Shown piece by piece: positions 1-8,998 of a stretch of 64,000 nucleotides of DNA. The stretch lies in NCBI GenBank assembly GCA_030427245.1, contig JAUHXA010000002.1, positions 184,328 to 248,327 on the forward strand. Direction: 5' to 3'. Below the pieces are notes generated by a model. That model saw nothing but the letters and a program-made list of their open reading frames with translations. It made no database searches and had not been told where the DNA came from. The translations under genes and the position numbers were made by a program. Every line of letters begins with the position of its first letter. The first letter of the stretch is position 1. Source of the DNA: Bacteroidia bacterium. GTDB taxonomy: Bacteria > Bacteroidota > Bacteroidia > Chitinophagales > UBA2359.

Positions 1-1643
1 TTGTAGTAGCGATTGAAGCGAGACTGGAAACCTGGATTGGATTTGATAAAGTCCTCCATTTCATCAGGATAACCTGCCACAATAACCACCAAACGTTTGC
101 GGTAATCCTCCATACGTTTCAACAAAGCTTCAACAGCTTCCGAGCCAAAATCACGTTTGTCTCCTCCACCTCTTGCCAGTGCATAAGCTTCGTCAATAAA
201 CAAAACTCCATCCAAAGCAGCCTTGACCACTTCATCAACCTTCAATGCGGTCTGTCCAATATATCCTGCCACCAAACCTGCTCTATCGGTTTCGACCAAA
301 TGCCCTCGCTCCAAAATTTCCAGATGTTTGAAGATGCGAGAAATCAATCGTGCAATCGTGGTTTTACCTGTACCTGGAGGGCCCATAAAGACCATGTGTA
401 AACCTCGGCTTGAACTTGCCAATCCTTTTTCTTCTCTGAGTTTTTGGATTTTGAGGAAGTTAATCAGCGTTTTGATTTCTTCCTTGATGTTTCGCAAACC
501 AATCAATTCGTTCAATTCAGCAATCACATCATCCAAAGATTCGTCTTCGTCCACCTCTACTTGTTTGACATTGGGAATCGCTTTTTTGGGCTCCTGCGAC
601 ATTTTCACAATCTTCTGCAATATCTTTTCCTCTTCTTTGCTGACCTTGCCATCCGCCTTCACAATGATGGACGCAAATCGGTACAAATGACTTGATACTT
701 CTTCAAAGAGTTCATGCCCCAATTTGGACAATATTACAGGAAGTAACATTTCATTCGGAAACTGACCTTTGACATTGAAGATTTTGAAGTCTTGAAGGAG
801 TTGGATTTTTTCGCCAAAGTTGGGATTTTGAAGCATATCATTGATACGGCTTAACTTAATCGCCTCGCCCATATCTCCTTTTCCCAACAATCTCTCATAC
901 ATATACACCAATGCAAACTGTACTCTGCGAGAATTGACCGATTCAACTGCCGTGCAAAGGTTGTAAATTCGGATGATGTCTTGCACAAACAACTCTTTTG
1001 TATCAGGGTCATTGACAATGATATCGGAGTCGTTTGCCATTTTGCGAATCGTTTCCTTAAATACCTTGTCCTTGTCCAATCGCTTGCAGATATCGAGATA
1101 GATTTCGCCTTCGTGCCGCAACATCTGCAAATAAGAATCATCTACAATGTCTTGCTCTATTGCTTGTTCGGGCGAGACTTTATCTTTTGGAGCCGCACCT
1201 CCGCTTTCTTTGTATTCTTTTACCTTCTCGCTTTTGCCAAATATCACGATATTTAAATTGCTTTCTTCGTCATAGGCTGCAATTGCCAAAAACAGCTTTT
1301 GCAGCTTTTCTTTCATATCGTCCTTCAAATCCAAAAGCGGCAATTTCAAACTACCCGATTCGTCAAACAATTTGTGAATATCGTCAATAGATAGGTAGCC
1401 CTTATTGAAGTGTATATTGCTATCGGTCAGTATAAAACCACCATTTGTCGTTCCCAAATTGTTGTCGTAAAACAAAAATATTTCTTCTCTTGCCAAGTTC
1501 AATCCTGGGAACTGCTGCGACATTCGTATAATAGCGAGTGGAGGAACTTTTCCTACTGTATAAAAGCGATTGACCTGCAATTCATCTTTATTGAAGTGGT
1601 CAGCTATCAGTTTTTCGATTTGATTCGAAGGTATTTTTGCCAT
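1..1643 (-). CDS. SpoVK/CbbX-type AAA+ ATPase with TerB-like segment (3' end missing)
   Basis: The gene starts at an ATG at 1643 and runs off the left edge, so about 547 residues are visible and the C-terminus is missing. The AAA+ core has a Walker A motif GPPGTGKT at about residues 421-428, a Walker B motif LFIDEA near residue 482, and the downstream segment LVVIVAGYPDEM typical of SpoVK/CbbX-like ATPases. Before the AAA+ core lies a helical segment with ADGKVSKEEEKIL, which resembles the acidic metal-binding loop of TerB-like domains. The N-terminal 250 residues are not recognised. CbbX/SpoVK ATPases remodel protein complexes; the substrate cannot be inferred here. It appears monocistronic with its promoter in the AT-rich region 1644-1928. 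The AAA+ class is secure, the biological role unknown. Confidence 0.9.
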   Translation of the reverse strand, partial: MAKIPSNQIEKLIADHFNKDELQVNRFYTVGKVPPLAIIRMSQQFPGLNLAREEIFLFYDNNLGTTNGGFILTDSNIHFNKGYLSIDDIHKLFDESGSLKLPLLDLKDDMKEKLQKLFLAIAAYDEESNLNIVIFGKSEKVKEYKESGGAAPKDKVSPEQAIEQDIVDDSYLQMLRHEGEIYLDICKRLDKDKVFKETIRKMANDSDIIVNDPDTKELFVQDIIRIYNLCTAVESVNSRRVQFALVYMYERLLGKGDMGEAIKLSRINDMLQNPNFGEKIQLLQDFKIFNVKGQFPNEMLLPVILSKLGHELFEEVSSHLYRFASIIVKADGKVSKEEEKILQKIVKMSQEPKKAIPNVKQVEVDEDESLDDVIAELNELIGLRNIKEEIKTLINFLKIQKLREEKGLASSSRGLHMVFMGPPGTGKTTIARLISRIFKHLEILERGHLVETDRAGLVAGYIGQTALKVDEVVKAALDGVLFIDEAYALARGGGDKRDFGSEAVEALLKRMEDYRKRLVVIVAGYPDEMEDFIKSNPGFQSRFNRYY

Positions 1644-1928
1644 AGTTGGTATTTTTTTTCTACCTACAAATCTACTAAGGAATGGTAAATGATGTAGGGT
1701 AATTGCTTATTTTTTTGTGGAATAAGTAGTAAATCAAAATAAAAATAAGAACGAAAACGAAAGCACTATTAATATTCAGTTAATTACAAAATTTCTTTAC
1801 TGCAATAAATAAGACTCCCTATTCAATATTTTTTTTGATGTCATTCATGAAGTCTTTGAAAGTTTTTGCGTTCAAATAGGTAGTGATGAATAAAATGTGT
1901 AAATTTGAATTACACTAAATCAAAAATC

Positions 1929-2777
1929 ATGTTTGATTTTTTTCAAAAACTCCTCGATCAACTTACCTCAAATAAGGGTAAAGATAAAGCAAAATCTGAC
2001 CCAAAAGAGCTTTTGGACAATCTTCAACCCCAAATTGAAGCCGTTTCTGCAAACTGTATTCGCATCAAAACCCACATCTCTACAACACTCAAATTAGAAA
2101 ACAGCAAATTTGGTGGATTGCCTTTTTTTCCTATTAGCCAGCCTTTTCCTACAAGTACGGATGGAAAGCCTATGCGTTTATTGGCACAGTTGAATTTCGG
2201 GGAAATTCCTTATTTGTCGCCTTATCCATCAGAGGGGTTACTACAGTTTTACATTGCAGAAGAAGACGACCTACATGGTTTGGACTTTGACCACCCTACA
2301 AAGCAAGAAAATTGGCGAGTCTTGTTTTTTGATACGCTTGATTTTGAAGCTCGTAAGGACTTAGCAGACCTGTATCCGAATGATTGGAAATACGCTCCTT
2401 TGCAGAAAACTCCTTTGGGTTTGGAGTTTGAAGTGTTGAAAGACTACCCTAGTTTTCCTGCGCTGGAATACGAGCGTGGTGTTCAACCCATTTTTGAGCA
2501 AATTACAGATGAGGATGCCAAAGATTTGGTGGAGGATTTATACATTGGTAGTGAACGAGGTATGGGACATAAAATAGGTGGTTTTCCGTACTACACTCAA
2601 GCCGAAGTACGAAGCTATCATGAAGATTTACACGATTACCAACTTCTCTTACAGATAGATTCTGAAGGTGAAAAAATCATGTGGGGCGATGTTGGAGTGG
2701 CGAACTTTTTTATGCGATATGAAGATTTGGTGAAGCGAGATTTTAGCAAGGTGCTGTATAATTGGGATTGTCATTGA
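1929..2777 (+). CDS. DUF1963 / YwqG-family protein
   Basis: A soluble protein of 282 residues if it starts at the ATG at 1929. The frame is open from a TTG at 1905, but a TAAATTTG box (Bacteroidota -7 type) spans 1900-1907, so the later ATG is preferred. The YwqG/DUF1963 family is recognised from the order of conserved blocks: GGLPFFP with a run of prolines near the N-terminus, LLAQLNFGEIP, EGLLQFYI, the GHKIGGFPYYTQ block near residue 210, and the ending LLLQIDSEG...MWGDVGVANFFM. The biochemical function of this family is not established. It is convergent with the sulfotransferase gene at 2790, leaving only 12 bases between the stops. No signal peptide is visible. Confidence 0.85.
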   Translation: MFDFFQKLLDQLTSNKGKDKAKSDPKELLDNLQPQIEAVSANCIRIKTHISTTLKLENSKFGGLPFFPISQPFPTSTDGKPMRLLAQLNFGEIPYLSPYPSEGLLQFYIAEEDDLHGLDFDHPTKQENWRVLFFDTLDFEARKDLADLYPNDWKYAPLQKTPLGLEFEVLKDYPSFPALEYERGVQPIFEQITDEDAKDLVEDLYIGSERGMGHKIGGFPYYTQAEVRSYHEDLHDYQLLLQIDSEGEKIMWGDVGVANFFMRYEDLVKRDFSKVLYNWDCH

Positions 2778-2789
2778 CAAGAATATTTA

Positions 2790-3653
2790 TCAAACATCCC
2801 CAAACTTCTCCAAGTTCAATCCAAATTCTCGTTGCAGTTCCCGATTTCCTTCTCCACATCTCTCTTCAATTTGAACTGCAATCCTTTTGGGGACAAATGG
2901 TTTGTTTTTAAACAATTTGGAAAAAATCACTGGGTCAATTTTGCTTTGAAGCACATTACGAAATTTCCAAGTAGTGATTTTGTTGGACAACAGGTTCGAC
3001 GGGCGATAGTGATTGAAGGTGAAATGATTAATGATTCTCAACAGTTTGATAGAGGTAGAAGAAAGAGAACGGTTGGTTGTTAATGTCGGTACTTCTTTTA
3101 TTTGTTCAACTTCCAAAAAGTCGCAAAGTTGCTTGATAACCACAGTTTGATTGGTTTTCAATTCTTCTTGAAGGAAAACGAGTACATTTTCTTTTCCGAA
3201 AAGCTTGACATATTGAGCGATTAAGGAATGATAATCAAGATAAGACCAACGAAACAAACTATACTTTTCTTCAAAAAAATCGTTCGGTTTCAGTACGCCT
3301 CCTTGTTGAATGTATTGCCGATAAATCGACTCCAACATTTGCCCTTGATTCTTGATAGAGACGACAATTTTTTTGAAGCCTATGTCTGCCAACCTTTGAG
3401 CAATTTCGACATTGTAAGTGCCTATGCCCATTTTCCCAACCAATGCTTCGTAAGAATAAAGTGCCTTTTCGCTATTGTCTAATTGTTCGATAAAAGGTTT
3501 GGCATCAAACTCTAAAGTCGTTTGAGAGACAAGAGGCTTGAAGTATTTGGCACAAGTCTCATAATTGTAGTACTTCAAGCCTCTTATTTTTGGGAAAACA
3601 TTTTTTTGAAGAAACGTTGTTCCTGTTTTGTGGTATCCGATGTGTACTATCAT
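2790..3653 (-). CDS. Sulfotransferase-family protein
   Basis: A 287-residue protein opening with the P-loop-like 5'-phosphosulfate-binding motif HKTGTT at residues 8-13, as in PAPS-dependent sulfotransferases that modify carbohydrates or proteins. The usual 3'-phosphate-binding block (R-D-P...S) appears as VVSIKNQGQMLESIY, so the canonical Arg is replaced by Lys and Asp-Pro by Asn-Gln; it may be a divergent member. The ATG lies 3 bases after the stop of the T9SS beta-propeller gene, so the two are almost certainly co-transcribed, probably from the promoter at 6147-6176. The acceptor is unknown; a surface glycan or a secreted protein is a reasonable inference. It is only distantly similar to the second sulfotransferase at 16730. 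Confidence 0.8.
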   Translation of the reverse strand: MIVHIGYHKTGTTFLQKNVFPKIRGLKYYNYETCAKYFKPLVSQTTLEFDAKPFIEQLDNSEKALYSYEALVGKMGIGTYNVEIAQRLADIGFKKIVVSIKNQGQMLESIYRQYIQQGGVLKPNDFFEEKYSLFRWSYLDYHSLIAQYVKLFGKENVLVFLQEELKTNQTVVIKQLCDFLEVEQIKEVPTLTTNRSLSSTSIKLLRIINHFTFNHYRPSNLLSNKITTWKFRNVLQSKIDPVIFSKLFKNKPFVPKRIAVQIEERCGEGNRELQREFGLNLEKFGDV

Positions 3654-3656
3654 TTG

Positions 3657-6101
3657 TTATTCTACGATAAATTCGCTCACTACTACTTCTTCACCCGACT
3701 GCAATTTCAGAACATAAACCCCGCTTTTCCATTCACTTACATCAATTGTCCACTCATTGAAGCCATCGTTTTGAGGGGTTCTTTTTTCTCGGTAAACCAA
3801 TTGACCATTTGTATTCACGATTTCCAATTGAAGTAAATCAGTATTGGTGGCCACAAATTGAAGCGTCACGTTTCGTTTGGAGGGAACAGGATAAACTTTT
3901 TGGATGCGAAGTCCGTCTTGCATATTTCTTTGCAAACTGATGCTTGCCAATGTTTCGACTAAGCCATTGAGGTCAGTTTCTTGGAGCTGGTAGTAGGTCA
4001 ATCCGTTTGTGGGCGCAGTATCTAAGTAAGTATAAGTTTGCAGGTCTTGACTGTCTCCGATGCTATTGACTTCACCTATTTTTTCGTAATTTTTCCCGTC
4101 TTGTGAGCGAGAAAGGGTGAAGTATTTGCTGTTGGATTCGCTGGCAGTCATCCATTGAAGGAGGTTTCCATTGGCTTGTATTTCACCTTGAAACTCCAAT
4201 AAAGTGACCGCATTTTTGGTACAATCAAATGGTTCGCCTTGTATCAATGCCTCACCACAATCATCTGCAATATTGAATGTAAAACCATCATTATTGCTGC
4301 CGCCGGCAAATACAACAGTGAAAACTTCATTGAAGCCAATTGCCGCTTCAAAATCGCCTGATACTTCATAACTCAAAGTGTTGTCATAAGCAGGGTAGCC
4401 GCCTGTCAACTGCACACTCACCAAATAATCGCCCGTATTGACATCACAAATTTCGTCAAGGGCAAAAGTGATTGGAGCTAAAAATACAATTGGAGTTCCT
4501 GCTGCAAGCCTTATACAATCGTCTTCTACATTTGGTAAACCTGTCGTATCGTTTTCTATGCCTACAATGGGCGAAAGGTAGTAAATCGTGTTGGGGCTGA
4601 TATTTTCGTTGTCAGTAAGCGAAAAATTACCGTTAAAATTCATTGCCAAGATTGTACCCAATACATCGTCAGAGTTGGTGTGCAAAACAAAAGCTCCTAC
4701 ATCTTCGTCGTTCAGTGTAAAGCCTGTGTGATTAATATTGTCGGCAGTACTGGCATCATCGCCACAAATGATTTGAAGTTCATTATCTACTTCGCCCATA
4801 AGAGAAGTTGATGGACAACAAATGTCTTCGGTCGCAAAGGAAAGAGCTACTGCACTTATATCCATTGAAGTGGTGGAAGGAGTAATAGTTGAAACCAACA
4901 GGTTCGTCAATTCATTGTCAACAGGGCAATTGGAGGGAGTCGAATTGGTTGATTCCATTGTACAGTTTTGGGGTGAAAATATATTGTCAATAATGAGTTG
5001 AGCGTCTTCTTCACCTGCGCCATAAGAACTCGTTTGCACTGCAAAAACCACTTCTTGTTCGTTCACCAATTGAAGTCCATTAGAGGGCGCAAAGGGGGCT
5101 GCATCATCTCCTTCTCCGCCATAGATGGTACTGGTCAAAACTGCGCCATTGGCATCTATTCGAGTCAAACGATTGTTCCGTCTATTGCCATTTGATGCGT
5201 CTCTAAAATAATCCATCAACAAATAACCACCTTGTGGCAACTCCAAAGTATTGACTGCAAAACCGTCTTCATACACATTCGACCATTCTGTTTCCCCTTG
5301 TCCATTTAGTTTGACCGCAATACTTCGATAGGTACTATTGCTGCAAGAAAGCGTATGCCCCAACACCAAATAACCGCCATCGGAAGTATTGATGACCGAA
5401 CGTCCATGCGTTTCGGCATTGTCTCCAATGGACCGAATCCAAAAAGGCTCTCCTTCTGCATCTATTTTCATCAGCAAAATGTCCACATCTCCTGATGTGC
5501 TGTCCAATACACCCGAAACGATATAGCCGTTGTCTGTACTGTGTTGTATATCGAAAGCACTGTCATTTGCAAAACCACCATAAACTTTTGACCACATCAA
5601 ATCCCCATTTTCGGAGAGTTTGGTGATGAAAATGTCGAAATGCCCTTCTCCATAACTCATTGTAGAACCTGCTACGATATAGCTATTGTCTCCGTTTTGC
5701 AATATGCTGAAACCTCTATCGTTTTGGTTTCCACCAAAAGCCTTTGACCACTCTAAGTTTCCGTTCTCATCGGTTTTTATCACCAATATATCTTCGTCTA
5801 CCTCACCCACTGCAATAAATCCACCATCATTTGTCGAAATAACTGAGCGCAAAAAATCTTCACCGACTTCTCCATAACTATTCGCCCATATTGTGTTTCC
5901 TTGAATGTCAGTTTTCAAAAGTAAGGCATCTTTGTTTCCTTTATTGGTTGTAAAACCCGCCATCAAATAGCCATCATCTACTACAATAACTGTATTCGCA
6001 CCATCACTTTCCGAATTACCGTAGGTTTTTTGGAAAGACTGTGCGATTATGGATTGAGGAAATAGAGAAACAAAAAAGAAGAGAATGAATAGTTGTCTCA
6101 T
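3657..6101 (-). CDS. Secreted beta-propeller-like protein with T9SS type A sorting domain
   Basis: The ATG at 6101 gives a clean signal peptide (MRQLFILFFFVSLFPQSIIAQ); the frame is open upstream to 6149, but a TTTG-N18-TATATTTG promoter at 6147-6176 covers that region, so the shorter start is preferred. The N-terminal half carries about six repeats of the kind YGG...D.....T.DGGYIVAG.T.......D..L.K.D..G...W, a delta-60/WD-like beta-propeller pattern. The middle holds less conserved Ig-like sequence. The last 80 residues match a T9SS type A sorting domain (VYPVPSKRNVTLQF ... LQLEIVNTNGQLV ... WKSGVYVLKLQSGEEV). It is therefore probably exported across the outer membrane and surface-anchored or released. 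It heads a two-gene operon with the sulfotransferase 3 bases downstream. The ligand is unknown. Confidence 0.88.
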   Translation of the reverse strand: MRQLFILFFFVSLFPQSIIAQSFQKTYGNSESDGANTVIVVDDGYLMAGFTTNKGNKDALLLKTDIQGNTIWANSYGEVGEDFLRSVISTNDGGFIAVGEVDEDILVIKTDENGNLEWSKAFGGNQNDRGFSILQNGDNSYIVAGSTMSYGEGHFDIFITKLSENGDLMWSKVYGGFANDSAFDIQHSTDNGYIVSGVLDSTSGDVDILLMKIDAEGEPFWIRSIGDNAETHGRSVINTSDGGYLVLGHTLSCSNSTYRSIAVKLNGQGETEWSNVYEDGFAVNTLELPQGGYLLMDYFRDASNGNRRNNRLTRIDANGAVLTSTIYGGEGDDAAPFAPSNGLQLVNEQEVVFAVQTSSYGAGEEDAQLIIDNIFSPQNCTMESTNSTPSNCPVDNELTNLLVSTITPSTTSMDISAVALSFATEDICCPSTSLMGEVDNELQIICGDDASTADNINHTGFTLNDEDVGAFVLHTNSDDVLGTILAMNFNGNFSLTDNENISPNTIYYLSPIVGIENDTTGLPNVEDDCIRLAAGTPIVFLAPITFALDEICDVNTGDYLVSVQLTGGYPAYDNTLSYEVSGDFEAAIGFNEVFTVVFAGGSNNDGFTFNIADDCGEALIQGEPFDCTKNAVTLLEFQGEIQANGNLLQWMTASESNSKYFTLSRSQDGKNYEKIGEVNSIGDSQDLQTYTYLDTAPTNGLTYYQLQETDLNGLVETLASISLQRNMQDGLRIQKVYPVPSKRNVTLQFVATNTDLLQLEIVNTNGQLVYREKRTPQNDGFNEWTIDVSEWKSGVYVLKLQSGEEVVVSEFIVE

Positions 6102-6146
6102 AAATACAATGAATTGAAGCGTTTTTAGAAAAATATAATTTTTAAA

Positions 6147-6176
6147 CAAATATACAAAATCTATTCAAAACACAAA
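6147..6176 (-). promoter_or_regulatory. Bacteroidota sigma-ABfr-type promoter
   Basis: Read on the minus strand this is TTTG, 18 bases, then TATATTTG, matching the TTTG / TAnnTTTG consensus. The -7 box ends 45 bases before the ATG at 6101 and should drive the T9SS propeller gene and the sulfotransferase behind it. Confidence 0.6.
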
Positions 6177-6182
6177 CAATAA

Positions 6183-7121
6183 CTATACACTAAAAACAAT
6201 ATCATTTTTCTTCTTATACTCTTGATAGTCTGTCTGTAAATGAGTCGCCAAAATAGAATTTTCCTTCAATAAACAAGGAATCTTGTCCAAAATGGGGTAA
6301 GCCAAAAAGCTGTCTTTAGAATACAGCAAACAGTCGGTGTGTGGAGTCAAATCGGTATGTGACATCGGGCAGACGAGTTTTGAAGTATTTGTGGAAGCTG
6401 CGTCCTTTTTGATAATCATCAATCCTGTGGGATTCAATGGGTTGGAGCAATAATCAAACAGTCGATGTTCTACAATATTGAAGCCCAAATTCTTAGCGAC
6501 TTCATGGAGTCGGGTCACATATCCATGTTTTTTCATTCTGGCTTTTCCCTCACTACTTGCAAATTCAAAAGAAGGTTCGAGTAGTATCAAGTATTTTTTG
6601 GTGATTCGATACAATTCCTTCAAAGCTTCTTCTTCTTTGCCGCCATTGGGTTCGATGGAATGAGAAGTATAAACTACGTCAATAGAACTGTCCAAAAGGG
6701 GCGTTTCAAAAAGGTTGGCGGTGAACAAACGCACACCTTCAATGCCAAGGTCTTGAAGGAGTTCTTTGGCAAACTTCAATCTCGACCAAGAAATGTCAAA
6801 ACCCAATATTTCGGCAGGCTTTTGCTTCAAATTTCGTACGACAGTATTCAAAGTCGTTGCCTCACCAACGCCGACTTCCATCAAAGATTCTACCCCTTCA
6901 ATGCGGTCAATCAACTGAGCCAAAGCACCGCAGTAATTGCGATTGTAGGTTTGGTTTTTGGCAAAGCCTTTGACATAAGACCCCGCCTGAAAATCGTAGC
7001 TAATCAATATGTCTTCAATCGTATTCTTATCATTATCGCCAATGCTTTTGAGGTATTGAATGATGTTTCCGCCCTGGGCATAGATGTCTTTTATCTTTTG
7101 TAACTGCTCAAATTTTTTCAT
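6183..7121 (-). CDS. SAM-dependent methyltransferase with C-terminal Trm112-like tail
   Basis: A 312-residue protein. The Rossmann-type methyltransferase domain has motif I as MEVGVGEATTLNTVV near residues 80-94, then DISWSRLKFAKELL (motif II acidic residue), and a post-motif region VVYTSHSIEPNGGKEEEALKELYRITKKYLILLEP typical of class I methyltransferases. After residue 240 follows LVCPMSHTDLTPHTDCLLYSKDSFLAYPILDKIPCLL, which looks like the small Trm112/UPF0434 domain (CP...L......L.......YPI.DGIP.LL) but keeps only one of the usual paired cysteines. Such fusions occur in glycan-associated methyltransferases, fitting the neighbouring sugar genes. The substrate is unknown. The stop lies a few bases upstream of the promoter of the propeller gene. 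Confidence 0.8.
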   Translation of the reverse strand: MKKFEQLQKIKDIYAQGGNIIQYLKSIGDNDKNTIEDILISYDFQAGSYVKGFAKNQTYNRNYCGALAQLIDRIEGVESLMEVGVGEATTLNTVVRNLKQKPAEILGFDISWSRLKFAKELLQDLGIEGVRLFTANLFETPLLDSSIDVVYTSHSIEPNGGKEEEALKELYRITKKYLILLEPSFEFASSEGKARMKKHGYVTRLHEVAKNLGFNIVEHRLFDYCSNPLNPTGLMIIKKDAASTNTSKLVCPMSHTDLTPHTDCLLYSKDSFLAYPILDKIPCLLKENSILATHLQTDYQEYKKKNDIVFSV

Positions 7122-7174
7122 GCTTACTTTAATTTACTTTCGCCCTTTCATGGCTAATATTGTCTTTTTTCTTC

Positions 7175-7270
7175 GTAGGACGATGCCCCAGCTATTGCTG
7201 ATGCCCTTTCAGGGCAATTACTCTTAGATTGACGATTGTAGGCGATGCCCAACACTATTGCTTTTGCTCT
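7175..7270. repeat. Imperfect direct repeat with a GCCCT/AGGGC hairpin
   Basis: Two imperfect 33-base copies (7175-7207 and 7238-7270) share the core CGATGCCC...CTATTGCT. The first runs into a small palindrome TGCCCT-TTC-AGGGCA at 7202-7216, and a partial third copy (GCCCTTTCATGGC) lies around 7142-7154. No gene is visible in the 7122-7305 gap. The arrangement resembles dispersed palindromic intergenic repeats; family membership cannot be judged from one locus. Confidence 0.5.
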
Positions 7271-7305
7271 TCTGTAATATTCTACACATTCCCTAAGACC
7301 AAAAA

Positions 7306-7692
7306 TTATCCAAAAAACAATTCATACAAATACCTACCTGGCACAAAAGTAAAGCCACCTGCAATGATAATTGCTCCAAAATACAACAAAACCATTGCTC
7401 GTTTATGCGACTTTACGTCTCCTCTTTTTATAGCAAAATAAGCGGCGGGGATAGTATAAAGGGTCAAAAAGCTAAAGCTATGAATCCAACCAAAATGATT
7501 CAAGATTTTTGGTCCAACTTGTGCGGACATGAATAAAGTGACGGTAGCGGTAAAGAGCATCAATACCATATAAACACGCCCCATATTTTTGTGAATCGCA
7601 GTTCCTTTTTTAATCAATAGCAAGACCGTTCCAATGGCAAAACAAGGAACAACCGTAGCTAAGTGTAAGTACATTAATTGGATATAATCCAT
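7306..7692 (-). CDS. DUF2306-family small integral membrane protein
   Basis: A 128-residue membrane protein with four hydrophobic segments: residues 8-28 (LHLATVVPCFAIGTVLLLI), 38-58, 67-87 and 100-120. The spacing of HLATVVPCFAIG...HK..GR.Y...M...A and HKRAM places it in the DUF2306 family, whose function is unknown. The conserved His residues in the loops (H34-K35 and the H in SHKRAM) are kept. It lies 16 bases downstream of pseB and is probably co-transcribed, although the shared process is not obvious. Confidence 0.7.
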   Translation of the reverse strand: MDYIQLMYLHLATVVPCFAIGTVLLLIKKGTAIHKNMGRVYMVLMLFTATVTLFMSAQVGPKILNHFGWIHSFSFLTLYTIPAAYFAIKRGDVKSHKRAMVLLYFGAIIIAGGFTFVPGRYLYELFFG

Positions 7693-7708
7693 GCTTTTAT
7701 TTTATTTT

Positions 7709-8728
7709 TTACATCACTTCAAAGCTACTATCCACATGGTTTTTAATCTGCTCTCGCAATTCTTCTACCGATAGCCATTCATCATTCGTTCCCGAATTGT
7801 AGCGAAAGCCAAAAGGCAGAATTTCCCCATTTTTGGCTTTGGCATATTCTTCTTTGCTCCACCGAGAAGTAGCAGGGCAAATCACATAATACTCCTTCAA
7901 TTCTACGGTGTTGAGCGAATCCGTTTCGGTAATCAAGTCTTCGTGTAGCTTTTCACCAGGGCGAATACCGACCACTTTTTGTTCACAATTGGGCGCAATC
8001 GCAGTCGCTACATCCGTAATGCGGTAAGAAGGAATTTTGGGTACAAAAAGCTCTCCACCCCAAGCATGTTCCAATGCAAACAACACCAACTCAACACCTT
8101 CGGTCAGCGTGATATTGAAGCGGGTCATGTCGGGATGGGTGATAGGAAGTATCCCCTCTTTGCGTTTTTTCATAAAGAAAGGAATCACCGAACCCCTCGA
8201 ACCAATCACATTGCCATAGCGAACCACCGAAAAAGCAATGTCTCTTGAGCCTTTCATATTGTTGGCTGCAATGAACAATTTATCCGAACACAATTTGGTC
8301 GCACCATACAAATTGATGGGCGCAGCCGCTTTGTCGGTAGAAAGAGCTACGACCTTTTTGATGCCCGCATCCAATGCCGCTTCGATGATGTTTTCTGCTC
8401 CCAAAACATTGGTTTTGATGCACTCCATCGGATTGTATTCCGCCGCAGGTACTTGCTTCATTGCAGCCGCATGAACGATGATGTCAATACCTTCACAAGC
8501 CCTTTTGAAGCGTGCCAAATCTCGCACATCTCCGATAAAGTAGCGCATAGCATTGTACTTGTGTTTTGGAAAAATCTGCGCCATTTCAAATTGTTTCAAT
8601 TCATCTCTAGAATAGACAACCAAACGTTTTACATCTGGATAACGCTCCAAAACGATTTCTACGAATTTTTTTCCAAAAGAACCCGTTCCACCCGTTATTA
8701 ATATAGATTTTCCGTTTAATGTGAACAT
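7709..8728 (-). CDS. pseB: UDP-GlcNAc 4,6-dehydratase (inverting), PseB-like
   Basis: A 339-residue short-chain dehydrogenase that would dehydrate and epimerise UDP-N-acetylglucosamine at C5, the first step towards pseudaminic acid or related amino sugars. The NAD(P)-binding motif TGGTGSFG is at residues 12-19, and D132, K133, Y141 and K145 (STDKAAAPINLYGATK) fall at the catalytic positions known for PseB/FlaA1. The length and the ending (FGFRYNSGTNDEWLSVEELR) are normal for the family. No other pseudaminate genes (pseC, pseH, pseF) are in the window, so the final sugar may be a different one, or the pathway may be scattered. The next gene upstream (YfhO) is divergent across 270 bases. Confidence 0.93.
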   Translation of the reverse strand: MFTLNGKSILITGGTGSFGKKFVEIVLERYPDVKRLVVYSRDELKQFEMAQIFPKHKYNAMRYFIGDVRDLARFKRACEGIDIIVHAAAMKQVPAAEYNPMECIKTNVLGAENIIEAALDAGIKKVVALSTDKAAAPINLYGATKLCSDKLFIAANNMKGSRDIAFSVVRYGNVIGSRGSVIPFFMKKRKEGILPITHPDMTRFNITLTEGVELVLFALEHAWGGELFVPKIPSYRITDVATAIAPNCEQKVVGIRPGEKLHEDLITETDSLNTVELKEYYVICPATSRWSKEEYAKAKNGEILPFGFRYNSGTNDEWLSVEELREQIKNHVDSSFEVM

Positions 8729-8998
8729 AATTTATTTATAGTTGTACAATTTCATAAAAAATAAAGTACTCCAAACCTTGTTGGAGGTTCAAATTTGCAG
8801 CTGCAATGGTTCTAATTGGTCTCAATCATAGAAGCGGATGGCAGCCTTTGTCAATTGAAGCCCAAAATTGCGAAATATCAAGCACTTTTTTTGAGGTTTT
8901 TGTTTTCATTTTAATTTTGATTGTTTCACATTACCTGTTTTTCTTTGTTGGCAATATTCGGTAAATTGCACCTTCAATTGAATTAATACATTTTTATA

